Source: JBBSNV01 sp964458605
Lineage (GTDB): Bacteria > Pseudomonadota > Alphaproteobacteria > Reyranellales > JAQSWP01
Length of the DNA: 64,000 nt
Direction of reading: 5' to 3'
Assembly (NCBI GenBank): GCA_964458605.1
Contig: CAYWLS010000024.1
Coordinates: 1 to 64,000, forward strand
The position numbers and the translations under genes were made by a program. Within the stretch, counting starts at the first letter, position 1; every line of letters starts with the position of its first letter. The notes below the pieces were generated by a model. That model did no database searches, was not told where the DNA came from, and saw nothing but the letters and a program-made list of their open reading frames with translations. Below are positions 1 through 9,526 of the stretch, piece after piece.

Positions 1-819
<819 letters not shown>

Positions 820-821
820 GA

Positions 822-1391
822 TTAAGCTCCAGCCTTTCGCATCGTCATTTGATCCTGCTCCTGCTGTTGGCGCGCGTAATGGGCGCGCAGCAATTCGTCC
901 GTCAGCACCAGCTTGGCGCGGCGCACGGCGCCGAGCGGCACGGCGACGCGGCCGCCGTCGTCCAGGCCGACCAGCACCGCGCCGTTCTCGACGCCCAGCA
1001 GCCGACCCTGGAAGCGCTTGCGCCCCTCGATCGGCTCGACCGTTTCCACCTTGGCCACTTCGCCCTTGAAGCGGTCGAAATCGGCCGGCTTGACCAGCGG
1101 CCGGTCGATGCCGGGCGAGGAAATCTCGAGCCGGTAGGCGCCGGCGATCGGGTCCTCGACATCCAGCACGGCGGACACCGCGCGGCTGATCTCGGCGCAA
1201 TCCTCGACCGTCATCGAACGCTCGTCGGTGCGCTCGACCATGACCTGCAGCACCGGATTGCTGGCGCCGCCCGACATCATCACCCGCACCAGCGCGTAGC
1301 CCATGGCCGCGACCGTGGGTTCGATCGCCTTCTCGATCGTGCCCAGCGAGCTCTTGTCATGGTTGCCGGCTTGCCGGCCGTCGCGTTGCAT
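822..1391 (-). CDS. rimP: Ribosome maturation factor RimP
   Basis: RimP assists late 30S subunit maturation. The 189-residue protein has the family features: N-terminal EPTVAAMGYALVRVMM, then the conserved ISRAVSAVLDVEDPI and YRLEISSPGIDRPL segments at about residues 70-100, then an SH3-like C-terminal domain. Length is slightly above the usual 150-180, owing to about 18 extra N-terminal residues and a charged tail. An AGGACAG sequence upstream supports the chosen ATG. It is first in the rimP-nusA unit, directly behind a terminator-like hairpin that separates it from trmB. Confidence 0.95.
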   Translation of the reverse strand: MQRDGRQAGNHDKSSLGTIEKAIEPTVAAMGYALVRVMMSGGASNPVLQVMVERTDERSMTVEDCAEISRAVSAVLDVEDPIAGAYRLEISSPGIDRPLVKPADFDRFKGEVAKVETVEPIEGRKRFQGRLLGVENGAVLVGLDDGGRVAVPLGAVRRAKLVLTDELLRAHYARQQQEQDQMTMRKAGA

Positions 1392-1442
1392 GCTCGGTTT
1401 CTGTCCTGTTGGTTTTTTGCGTTTTCACAGGCTCCAAAAGCG

Positions 1443-1474
1443 AAGGGTGGGCCTTTGGCCCACCCTTTGTTTTT
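1443..1474 (-). terminator. Hairpin between trmB and rimP
   Basis: An 11-bp perfect stem (1443-1453 with 1457-1467) encloses a 3-nt loop. Read on the minus strand it is followed by CGCTTTT and would end the trmB transcript before rimP. On the plus strand it is followed by a better T-run (TGTTTTT), but no plus-strand gene precedes it. It may act in both directions. Confidence 0.6.
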
Positions 1475-1593
1475 GAGGCCCGGTTTCACCGAACCCTATG
1501 TTGGCCCTGCATTTAGGCCAGAAGGGGCGGTTTCGCAAGGGGATTCTGGCCCGCGAGCGGCGGAAAAGAGCGAAAAACCAGGAATTCGGCCGC

Positions 1594-2316
1594 TCAGCGG
1601 GGCCGGCGTACCAGCCTTAGATAGGCCGGCCGCCGGCCCTGGCGCAGCGCCTTCTGCTCGTAGCGGGTGGGCGGCCAGTCGGGCGGCCGCTGGCGCCAGT
1701 CGGCCGGGCCCTCGGCCAGCCATTCGAAGGCCGGGTGGCGGGTGGCGTGCTCGACCATCCAGGGCAGGTAGGAGGCATCGTCGGTGGCCAGGCGCAGCTC
1801 CGCGCCGTCGACCATCGCCCGGGCCAGCAGGTCCAGGGTCGGGCTCGCCACCAGCCGGCGCTTGTGGTGGCGCAGCTTGGGCCAGGGGTCGGGGAACAGG
1901 ATGAAGGCCCGGCCCAGCGATTTCTCCGGCAGGGCGCGCAGCAGCAGGCGCGCATCGTCCTGCAGGAAGCGGATGTTGGTCAGGCCGGCCTGCACCGCGG
2001 CGGTCAGCGCCCGCGCCAGGCCGTTGATGAACGGCTCGCAGCCGATCAGGCCGACCTCCGGATTGTGCTGGGCCTGCCAGATCAGGTGCTCGCCGGCGCC
2101 GAAGCCGATCTCGATCCATACCGCGCGCTTGTCGGGGAACAGGCGGCGGGGATCGAAGTTCTCGCCCTCGGCCGGGGGGGCGATCGACAGCCGCGGCAGC
2201 GCCTGGTCCAGCATCTCCTGCTGGCCCGGGCGCAGCCGCTTGCCCTTGCGCCGGCCGTAGAGGGTGCGGCGGCGGGCGGTGTCTTCGCTTTTGGTCGGTC
2301 GGTCGGTCTGGGTCAC
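1594..2316 (-). CDS. trmB: tRNA (guanine-N7-)-methyltransferase TrmB
   Basis: TrmB methylates N7 of G46 in the tRNA variable loop using SAM. The 240-residue product has the SAM-binding strand WIEIGFGAGEH, the acidic CEPFINGLA segment and the family-specific FPDPWPKLRHHKRRL block, and ends with a YLRLVRR tail. The N-terminus carries a basic segment (RRRTLYGRRKGKRLRPGQ) typical of the family. Its ATG overlaps the stop of the preceding small membrane-protein gene (ATGA, 2313-2316), so it is co-translated with that unit. A hairpin follows it before rimP. Confidence 0.95.
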   Translation of the reverse strand: MTQTDRPTKSEDTARRRTLYGRRKGKRLRPGQQEMLDQALPRLSIAPPAEGENFDPRRLFPDKRAVWIEIGFGAGEHLIWQAQHNPEVGLIGCEPFINGLARALTAAVQAGLTNIRFLQDDARLLLRALPEKSLGRAFILFPDPWPKLRHHKRRLVASPTLDLLARAMVDGAELRLATDDASYLPWMVEHATRHPAFEWLAEGPADWRQRPPDWPPTRYEQKALRQGRRPAYLRLVRRPR

Positions 2317-2600
2317 GGGGGCGCCTGATGGCCGATCAGCGCGGCAACGTCAAGCAGGCCGTGCCACATCCAGGCCAGGCCGATCAGGGAGACGGCCAGC
2401 GCCAGGCCGCCGATCAGGCGCGGTCCGCGGTTCCAGAACATCACCGCGAGATAGCTCACGGCCATGCCGGCCAGCGGGATCAGCCCCACCAGCCAGTCGG
2501 CCGGTCGCGGCGGTCCCAGCGGCGCGACCACCAGCACCACCAGCCAGAAAACCAGCACCGCGCCCCAGCCGACAACGGCGATCGTGCCGACAACACGCAT
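2313..2600 (-). CDS. Small three-helix membrane protein, unknown function
   Basis: A 95-residue protein with three hydrophobic stretches (about residues 5-28, 36-57 and 62-90) and few charges (PPRPADW, FWNRGPRL). I do not recognise a family with certainty. The reading frame is supported by close packing: the ATG lies 8 nt after the stop of the ThDP enzyme, and its stop overlaps the trmB start by 4 nt. It is therefore probably translated as the middle cistron of a three-gene unit. No cysteine or motif suggests an enzymatic role. Confidence 0.72.
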   Translation of the reverse strand: MRVVGTIAVVGWGAVLVFWLVVLVVAPLGPPRPADWLVGLIPLAGMAVSYLAVMFWNRGPRLIGGLALAVSLIGLAWMWHGLLDVAALIGHQAPP

Positions 2601-2608
2601 GCCCGCGG

Positions 2609-4156
2609 TCACATCACCAGTTCGATCAGGCGCGGTCCGCGGTGCTTCATGGCGGCGGAGAATTGCGCGCCGAACTGGTCCATGTCGGTGGCGCGGCTGG
2701 CCTCGACGCCGAAGCCCCTGGCCAGCGCCACCCAATCGGGATCGGGCCGGTCCAGGCTCAGCATGTCCATCGCCTTGCGCCCGGGGTTGCCGGCGCCGAC
2801 CTGGGCCAGCTCCCCCTTGAGGATGGCGTAGGAGCGGTTGGCGAAGATCACCACGGTGACGTCGAGATTCTCGCGCGCCATGGTCCACAGCGATTGCGGC
2901 GTGTAGAAGCCGCTGCCATCGCCGGTCAGGCAGACCACCTTGCGATCGGGCACGGCGATCGCCGCGCCGACGCCGACCGGCATGGAAAAGCCGATCGAGC
3001 CGCCCATATTGGTGATCCAGTCGTGCGGCTTCGCCCCGGCAGTGAGCGGCGCGAAGCCGCGGCCGGAGGTGACCGATTCGTCGATCACCACGGCGCCCTC
3101 GGGCAGATGCGCGCCCAGTGCTGCGGCGATCTTGTCCAAGGTGACGGCGCCGCTGGGCGCGGCGGGCAGGTTCGGCTGCTGGATCGCTGCCGGCACATTG
3201 TGCGCGTCCAGCGCATCGACCAGCCGCTCCAGCGCATCGACCAGGTCCTGCTCGAGCAGCGCCAGGGAGACGATGTCGCAGCCCGGCGCCGTCAGGATGC
3301 TGGGCTTGTCGGGATAGGCGAAAAAGGCGATGGGCTGGCGCGCGCCGCACAGCACCAGGTGCTTGACGTCCTTCAGCACGTTGATGGCGGCATCGACCGG
3401 ATAGGGCAGGCGCAGGATCGGCACGCGGCCCGCGCCGCGCGCCATGCGCACATTGGACCATTGCGCCAGGATGCGGCAGCCGGTGGCGGCGGCGACCTTG
3501 CCGGCCAGCAGCAGGCCGTCTTCGCGCAAGGCGCGGCCGGTCAGCATCAGCATCGCTTCCTTGCCGCCTTTGCGCAGCGCGTCGGCCGCTTGCCGGATCG
3601 CCTGGTCGTCCACCTTGGCCGGTGCGGCGATGGCGGGCAGGCTGGCGATGCCCGAGCCTTCGTTCCACGCCGTATCGGCCGGCAGGATCAAGGTGGCGAT
3701 CTGGCCGGGCGAGGTGCGCGCGGCGGCGATGGCGGCGGCGCCGTCGGCCGCGACGGACTTGGCGCTGCGCGAGGTCTTGACCCAATGCGACACCGGCCGG
3801 GCGATGCCTTCGATGTCGGCGGCCAGCGGCGGGTCGTAATCGATGTGATAGGTGGCGTGCTCGCCCACGATGTTGACGATCGGCACCGCGGCCTTCTTGG
3901 CGTTGTGCAGGTTGGCCAGCGCGTTGCCCAGGCCCGGGCCCAGATGCAGCAAGGTGGCGGCCGGCTTGTCGGCCATGCGGGCATAGCCGTCGGCGGCCCC
4001 GCTCACCACGCCTTCGAACAGCGCCAGCACGCAGCGCATGCCCTCGACCCGGTCGAGCGCGGCCACGAAATGCATCTCCGAGGTGCCGGGATTGGCGAAG
4101 CAGACCTCGACCCCGCCCGCCACCAGGGTCCGCACCAGACTTTCCGCGCCGTTCAT
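2609..4156 (-). CDS. Thiamine-diphosphate-dependent enzyme (acetolactate synthase large-subunit-like)
   Basis: A 515-residue ThDP enzyme of the acetolactate synthase / benzoylformate decarboxylase superfamily. The N-terminal PYR domain has the catalytic glutamate region ALFEGVVSGAADGYARM at about residues 45-60. A central DHP-like domain follows. The C-terminal PP domain has the ThDP/Mg motif GDGSGFYTPQSLW with the downstream NRSY. The true substrate cannot be read from sequence. No regulatory subunit (IlvH) is adjacent, so biosynthetic AHAS is unlikely. The start is set by GGGAGG ahead of the ATG; upstream in-frame codons belong to the divergent gap. It heads a unit with a small membrane protein and trmB. 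Confidence 0.85.
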   Translation of the reverse strand: MNGAESLVRTLVAGGVEVCFANPGTSEMHFVAALDRVEGMRCVLALFEGVVSGAADGYARMADKPAATLLHLGPGLGNALANLHNAKKAAVPIVNIVGEHATYHIDYDPPLAADIEGIARPVSHWVKTSRSAKSVAADGAAAIAAARTSPGQIATLILPADTAWNEGSGIASLPAIAAPAKVDDQAIRQAADALRKGGKEAMLMLTGRALREDGLLLAGKVAAATGCRILAQWSNVRMARGAGRVPILRLPYPVDAAINVLKDVKHLVLCGARQPIAFFAYPDKPSILTAPGCDIVSLALLEQDLVDALERLVDALDAHNVPAAIQQPNLPAAPSGAVTLDKIAAALGAHLPEGAVVIDESVTSGRGFAPLTAGAKPHDWITNMGGSIGFSMPVGVGAAIAVPDRKVVCLTGDGSGFYTPQSLWTMARENLDVTVVIFANRSYAILKGELAQVGAGNPGRKAMDMLSLDRPDPDWVALARGFGVEASRATDMDQFGAQFSAAMKHRGPRLIELVM

Positions 4157-4299
4157 CTCGCCTCCCTCTCTCCTTGCGCCGATTATGCCCGCCCGCCCGG
4201 ACAAGGCCAGGACTTCGGCCGCGCCGCAGAGCGGCCATGACAGCGTCGGGAGCGCCGCGTACCATCGCGCGTTACTGCGAGGGGTCACCCCAGCAAGCC

Positions 4300-5691
4300 A
4301 TGACAATCAACATCCTGTGGACCTATGCCATCGCGATCGGCGCCATCCTGCTGCCGATCCTGGTGCTGCCCGATATCCTGCGCACCCGCCGGTCGCCCGG
4401 TGCGACGGTGGCGTGGTCGCTCAGCGTGGTGCTGATTCCGTTCCTGGCGGTGCCGCTCTATTTCCTGCTGGCCGGGCGCACCTTGCCCAAGAGCCTGAGG
4501 CGGCGCAAGCAACGGCTCGACCTGCCGCGCGACGCCACCGTGCCGGAGGATCAGACCAACGAGTTCGACCGGCTGCTGCGCAAGCTCGGGCTGCCCGGCG
4601 CCACCAACGGCAACAGCGTCGAGTGGCAGACCGACGGCTGCAGCGCCTACACCGCGCTGCTCGACGTGATCGACAGGGCCCAGCGCAGCATCTCCGTCTG
4701 CGTCTACATCTTCGAGGCCGACGAGATCGGCCAGCAGGTGCTCGACCGGCTCGAGAAGCGCGCCCGCGAGGGACTGGAAGTGTGCCTGCTGGTGGACGGC
4801 GTGGGCTCGATCGATCTGGCCGAATCGAAGCTCGATCCGCTGCGCGCCGCCGGCGCCAGGGTGGCGACCTTCAACCGACTGATCTTCGGCGCGCCGCGCG
4901 GCCTGGCCAATCTGCGCAACCACCGCAAGGTGGTGATCGCCGATTCGCGGCGGGTATGGAGCGGCGGGCGCAACATCAGCGCCGACTATCTGGGCGTCGA
5001 CCCGGACAACAACAATTGCTGGACCGACCTGACCTTCGTCATCGAGGGTCCGGCCGCTCGCATCTACGAACATATCTTCGCCTCCGACTGGGCCTTCGCC
5101 AGCGGCGAGGAGTTCAAGCGCGATCGCATGCCGGTGGCGGCGCTGGCCAATGGCGATTGCGTGGCCCAGGTGGTGCCGAGCGGCCCGGACGTGCCGGAGG
5201 ACCCGCTGTTCTCCGTGCTGCTGACGGCGACCTATGCCGCGCGCAAGCGCATCTGGATCGTCACGCCCTATTTCGTGCCCGACGATTCGCTTCAGAAGGC
5301 TTGGGTGCTGGCCACCAAGCTGGGCGTGGACGTGCGCTTCGTGGTGCCCGACCGCTCCGATTCGCGGCTGGTCGATGTCGCGCGCATGGACTATCTGCGC
5401 GAGCTGCAGCGCGCCGGCGCCAAGATCCTGCGCTATCGCGGCGCCACCTTGCACATGAAGGCGTTCGTGTTCGACGACACGCTGGCGGCGGTCGGCTCGG
5501 CCAATATGGACGTGCGCAGCCTGTTCCTGAATTTCGAGGCCATGACCTTCGTCTACAGCCCCCATGCGGTCGAGGCGGTGGCGTCGATGATCGAGAGCCT
5601 GTTCGGCAAGAGCAGCGAAGGGGTGCGGCCGATCGGACGCTATCGCGGCATGCTGTCGGGCGCGGCCAGGTTGCTGGCGCCTCTGCTGTAA
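4300..5691 (+). CDS. cls: Cardiolipin synthase (phospholipase D family)
   Basis: Makes cardiolipin from phosphatidylglycerol at the inner membrane. The 463-residue protein has two N-terminal hydrophobic segments (about residues 5-22 and 36-56), as in ClsA. Two PLD catalytic motifs follow: HRKVVIAD at about residue 208 and HMKAFVFDD at about residue 385, each with the downstream GGRN or GSAN element. The start MTINILWTY places the first helix at the N-terminus as expected; the Shine-Dalgarno is weak, and an in-frame ATG about 20 codons upstream is possible. It is divergent from the ThDP-enzyme unit and convergent with metK. Confidence 0.9.
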   Translation: MTINILWTYAIAIGAILLPILVLPDILRTRRSPGATVAWSLSVVLIPFLAVPLYFLLAGRTLPKSLRRRKQRLDLPRDATVPEDQTNEFDRLLRKLGLPGATNGNSVEWQTDGCSAYTALLDVIDRAQRSISVCVYIFEADEIGQQVLDRLEKRAREGLEVCLLVDGVGSIDLAESKLDPLRAAGARVATFNRLIFGAPRGLANLRNHRKVVIADSRRVWSGGRNISADYLGVDPDNNNCWTDLTFVIEGPAARIYEHIFASDWAFASGEEFKRDRMPVAALANGDCVAQVVPSGPDVPEDPLFSVLLTATYAARKRIWIVTPYFVPDDSLQKAWVLATKLGVDVRFVVPDRSDSRLVDVARMDYLRELQRAGAKILRYRGATLHMKAFVFDDTLAAVGSANMDVRSLFLNFEAMTFVYSPHAVEAVASMIESLFGKSSEGVRPIGRYRGMLSGAARLLAPLL

Positions 5692-5719
5692 ATGAAAACG
5701 GCGGCTGCAAGGAGCCGCC
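5691..5719 (-). terminator. metK terminator
   Basis: Stem 5700-5706 / 5713-5719 (GGCGGCT with AGCCGCC). On the minus strand it is followed by GTTTTCATTT, a U-rich run, so it should end metK transcription. The run overlaps the cls stop codon. Confidence 0.62.
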
Positions 5720-5728
5720 GCAATTCCC

Positions 5729-5816
5729 GTCATTCTGAGCGAAGCGAAGAATCTTGTCTCAGTGGTCGCGCATCGAGCGGGCCAGAGAAGATGCTTCGCT
5801 GACGCTCAGCATGACA
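5729..5816. repeat. Palindromic intergenic repeat, copy 1 of 3
   Basis: An ~88-bp imperfect palindrome. The left arm starts GTCATTCTGAGCGAAGCGAA and the right arm ends CGCTGACGCTCAGCATGAC, its approximate reverse complement. It lies between the convergent genes cls and metK. Two relatives occur at 34383-34486 and 60617-60716, also between convergent genes. Confidence 0.75.
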
Positions 5817-5822
5817 AAAGGC

Positions 5823-7019
<1,197 letters not shown>

Positions 7020-7065
7020 TTCTCTCTCCGCTCGATCGCTGGACCAAGGGATCGACGGCGCCGCC

Positions 7066-7120
7066 AATCCGCTTAGCGTTTTTTAGCGTGGTCGCAAGAC
7101 GTCCAAATTCGTCCACGGCC
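7066..7120 (-). promoter_or_regulatory. SAM-II (SAM_alpha)-like riboswitch candidate before metK
   Basis: Read on the minus strand, CGTGG (7117-7113) can pair with CCACG (7091-7087) as stem P1. The P1 loop contains AATTTGG and CTTGC. After P1 comes CTAAAAAA and then GCTAAG (7077-7072). CTTGC (7098-7094) can pair with GCTAAG across P1 with one bulged U. This reproduces the H-type pseudoknot of SAM-II RNAs (UUGC with GCUAA). The element ends about 47 nt before the metK ATG. Identification is by eye against the remembered consensus, without a covariance search. Confidence 0.7.
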
Positions 7121-7230
7121 CGTCCGCGCCTCGGAAGCGGGCGGGGCTTTCATTGCAGGACGGCGGGTGAAAATCAAGGGCTGCCACAGGCCCGGTCGGA
7201 CAGGAGCCGGCGACCGGCCGTCGCAGCGGG

Positions 7231-7265
7231 GAAAAACCAGGCGGCCCGGCTTGCGCCGGGCCGCC
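7231..7265 (-). terminator. Terminator of the xre gene
   Basis: An 11-bp GC-rich stem (7240-7250 with 7255-7265) with a 4-nt loop is followed on the minus strand by GGTTTTTC (7237-7231). It lies just after the xre stop and separates that gene from the metK leader. Confidence 0.8.
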
Positions 7266-7273
7266 GCGGCCGT

Positions 7274-7714
7274 TCAGCCGCGCGCCTTCTTGGCGACGGA
7301 CGCAGCGCCCACCGCCTTGACCATCTCGAAGATGCGCTTGCGCACCTTGCCGTCGACGATCTTGTAGTAGGCTCGGACCAGCTCGAGCGTCTCGCGCTTG
7401 GCCAGCGGGTCTTTCTCGTCCTGGAATTCGGCCGGACTTTCGGCCATGCCCCGCCCGCGGCCGCGGCCGCCACGACCCACCAGGACGTTGACCGGCATGT
7501 CCTCGAAGAAATAGGCGACAGGCACATCGAGCACTTTGCTGAATTCGTAGAGGCGGCTGCAACCGATGCGATTGGCGCCGCGTTCGTATTTCTGGATCTG
7601 CTGGAAAGTCAGGCCGACGGCGTCGCCCAATTTTTCCTGGCTCATGCCCAGCAACGTGCGCCGCTGGCGAACCCTGCTACCGACATGAATGTCGACCGGA
7701 TGCGGTTTTCCCAT
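7274..7714 (-). CDS. XRE-family transcriptional regulator
   Basis: A 146-residue DNA-binding protein. The Cro/C1-type helix-turn-helix lies at about residues 9-65 (VGSRVRQRRTLLGMSQEKLG, then QIQKYERGANRI). A Gly/Arg-rich linker (GRGGRGRGRG) follows at about residues 80-90, and then a helical C-terminal region (LVRAYYKIVDGKVRKRIFEMVKAV). The ATG at 7714 has AAGAGG upstream; the longer frame upstream lies in the promoter and is rejected. Relatives sit next to metK/lnt in alphaproteobacteria. Two inverted repeats on its own promoter suggest autorepression. Its other targets cannot be inferred. Confidence 0.86.
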   Translation of the reverse strand: MGKPHPVDIHVGSRVRQRRTLLGMSQEKLGDAVGLTFQQIQKYERGANRIGCSRLYEFSKVLDVPVAYFFEDMPVNVLVGRGGRGRGRGMAESPAEFQDEKDPLAKRETLELVRAYYKIVDGKVRKRIFEMVKAVGAASVAKKARG

Positions 7715-7787
7715 GTAAAGCCTCTTGGAGCCCCTTTGCGTTGCCTTGCCGCGCGGTGTTTCCCGCCCCGCCGCTCGACCACGAGTA

Positions 7788-7826
7788 CATACGAAAGTAT
7801 TATTCAACACATACTACTGTATGCAA
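7788..7826 (-). promoter_or_regulatory. xre promoter with two ATAC-N4-GTAT operators
   Basis: On the minus strand, TTGCAT (7826-7821) and ATAATA (7803-7798) form -35 and -10 boxes with a 17-nt spacer. Two inverted repeats of the form ATAC-N4-GTAT overlap them: 7811-7822 in the -35/spacer and 7789-7800 on the -10. Their centres are 22 bp apart, two helical turns, which fits cooperative binding of a repressor dimer pair. The nearby XRE protein is the obvious candidate. Confidence 0.62.
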
Positions 7827-7867
7827 GATAACGAGATACCACGATCTCAAAACCGAACAAACGCTCG

Positions 7868-9463
7868 TTATCCGGTGCGATTATTTGCTCTAAATGGGCA
7901 GAATGCCAAGAAAATGCTTAGCAGCGCTAGTGCAAATACTGTGCAATCCTGCAAAATTGCATACGGTGTCGTGGAGACGGCTAAGGGCAATTCTTCATCG
8001 ATAATGCCGGTTTGTTCGAGGCCGAGCTGCGCCCGGATGTGGCCATAGGCGTCGATCACCGCGGAAATGCCGGTATTGGCAGACCGCACCAGCGGCAGAC
8101 CCTCCTCGATGGCGCGCAGCCTTGCGCTGGCCAGATGCTGGAACGGCCCGCTCGAATAGCCGAACCAGGCGTCGTTGGTGACATTGACAAGCCAGGCCGG
8201 GCGGTTGGCTTCGTCGACCACGGCGCCGGGGAAGATGATCTCGTAGCAGATCAGCGGCGAAAACGGCGGCAATCCGGGCAGATCGATGGTGCGCGGCCCC
8301 GGTCCCGCCTCGAACGAACCCCGCCCGATGGTCTTCTCCAGCGGCAGGATATCGCGCAACGGCAGGTACTCGCCGAACGGCACCAGGTGAAACTTGTCGT
8401 AGGTTGCGACGATCCGGCCCTGATCGTCGATAGCGTGCAGGGAGTTGTAGGCCTGGCGCTTGCCGTCGGCGCTGCGCGCCAGCCGCGGCGCGCCGGTCAG
8501 GATGTAGCCCCCCTTGGGCACGACCGTGCCGATCGCGGCCAGGGCATTGGGATTGCTGGCGGCGTCGAAGGTCAGCGCCGATTCGGGCCAGATGACGATC
8601 GTGGGCTTTCGGTCGGCCGGCGCGGCGGTCAGGCGCAGCAGATCCTGGAACTGGCGGGCGATGTTGGCGGGCTCCCATTTTTCCGCCTGCGGCACGTTGG
8701 GCTGCACCACGCGCAGATGGATGCCGGGCTGGTCGGCGCCGGTATCGCCCGACAGCCGCCAGGCGCCGCCCGCCGCCATCGCCGCCAGCAGCGCCGCGCC
8801 GCCGGCCAGGCCGCGCCAACCGGTGGCCGGTAGGGTGAAGGCCAGCATGGTGACCAGGCTCAGCCCATAGGCGCCCCATAGCGCGGCGCTTTGCGAGAAG
8901 GTGTCCGACTGGAACCACACATGGGCGATCTGGTTCCACGGGAAGCCGGTCATGACATGGCCGCGCAACCACTCGAACAGCACGAAGCAGACGCAGAACA
9001 GCATCACGCGCTGCCAGGCATGGCGCCGCGCCATGAAGCGGCGCGCCAGAGAGAGATAGAGCGCGCAGCCCAGGCCGACGAAGATCGCCAGCAGCGCCGC
9101 CAGGCCGATCACCGAAGGCACGCCCAGCGCGGCGAAATCCGCCGGCGGCACCAGATAGGCGAACACGATCCAGTAGAGGCCGGTGGCGAAATGGCCCAGG
9201 CCGAAAAAGCCGCCCAGCCAGAACGCCGCGCGCGGCCGGTCCGCGCCGTCGACCAGCCAGAACAGGGGCGGCAAGGCGACCAGCAGCGCCGGCACGATAT
9301 CGACCGGCGGCATGGCCAGGGTGGCGATGCAGCCCAGCAGCAGCGCCGCCAGCCGGCCGCGCCAGCGTGGCAGGCTGCGCAGCCAGGCCTGCGGCCGGGC
9401 CCAGAACCGGTCGATGGCGGAAATCATGCCGCTGTTATGAGGAGCTTGGCCGGGCCGCGCCAT
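7868..9463 (-). CDS. lnt: Apolipoprotein N-acyltransferase
   Basis: Transfers the third acyl chain to the N-terminal cysteine of lipoproteins in the inner membrane. About six N-terminal transmembrane helices are followed by a nitrilase-type domain. The catalytic triad is visible: Glu in VIWPESALTF, Lys in YDKFHLVPFGEY and Cys in PLICYEIIFPG. A hydrophobic C-terminal helix (CTVFALALLSIFLAF) closes the protein. Two ATG starts are possible, 9463 and 9427 (MISAIDRF); neither has a good Shine-Dalgarno. It lies downstream of corC, matching the phoH-ybeY-corC-lnt order of many Gram-negatives. Confidence 0.95.
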   Translation of the reverse strand: MARPGQAPHNSGMISAIDRFWARPQAWLRSLPRWRGRLAALLLGCIATLAMPPVDIVPALLVALPPLFWLVDGADRPRAAFWLGGFFGLGHFATGLYWIVFAYLVPPADFAALGVPSVIGLAALLAIFVGLGCALYLSLARRFMARRHAWQRVMLFCVCFVLFEWLRGHVMTGFPWNQIAHVWFQSDTFSQSAALWGAYGLSLVTMLAFTLPATGWRGLAGGAALLAAMAAGGAWRLSGDTGADQPGIHLRVVQPNVPQAEKWEPANIARQFQDLLRLTAAPADRKPTIVIWPESALTFDAASNPNALAAIGTVVPKGGYILTGAPRLARSADGKRQAYNSLHAIDDQGRIVATYDKFHLVPFGEYLPLRDILPLEKTIGRGSFEAGPGPRTIDLPGLPPFSPLICYEIIFPGAVVDEANRPAWLVNVTNDAWFGYSSGPFQHLASARLRAIEEGLPLVRSANTGISAVIDAYGHIRAQLGLEQTGIIDEELPLAVSTTPYAILQDCTVFALALLSIFLAFCPFRANNRTG

Positions 9464-9526
9464 CGCGCCGGTCGCTGCATGGCGCGCCAGCGCGCCGGCT
9501 CATGCGGCGCCCGCATCGACAGGCTG

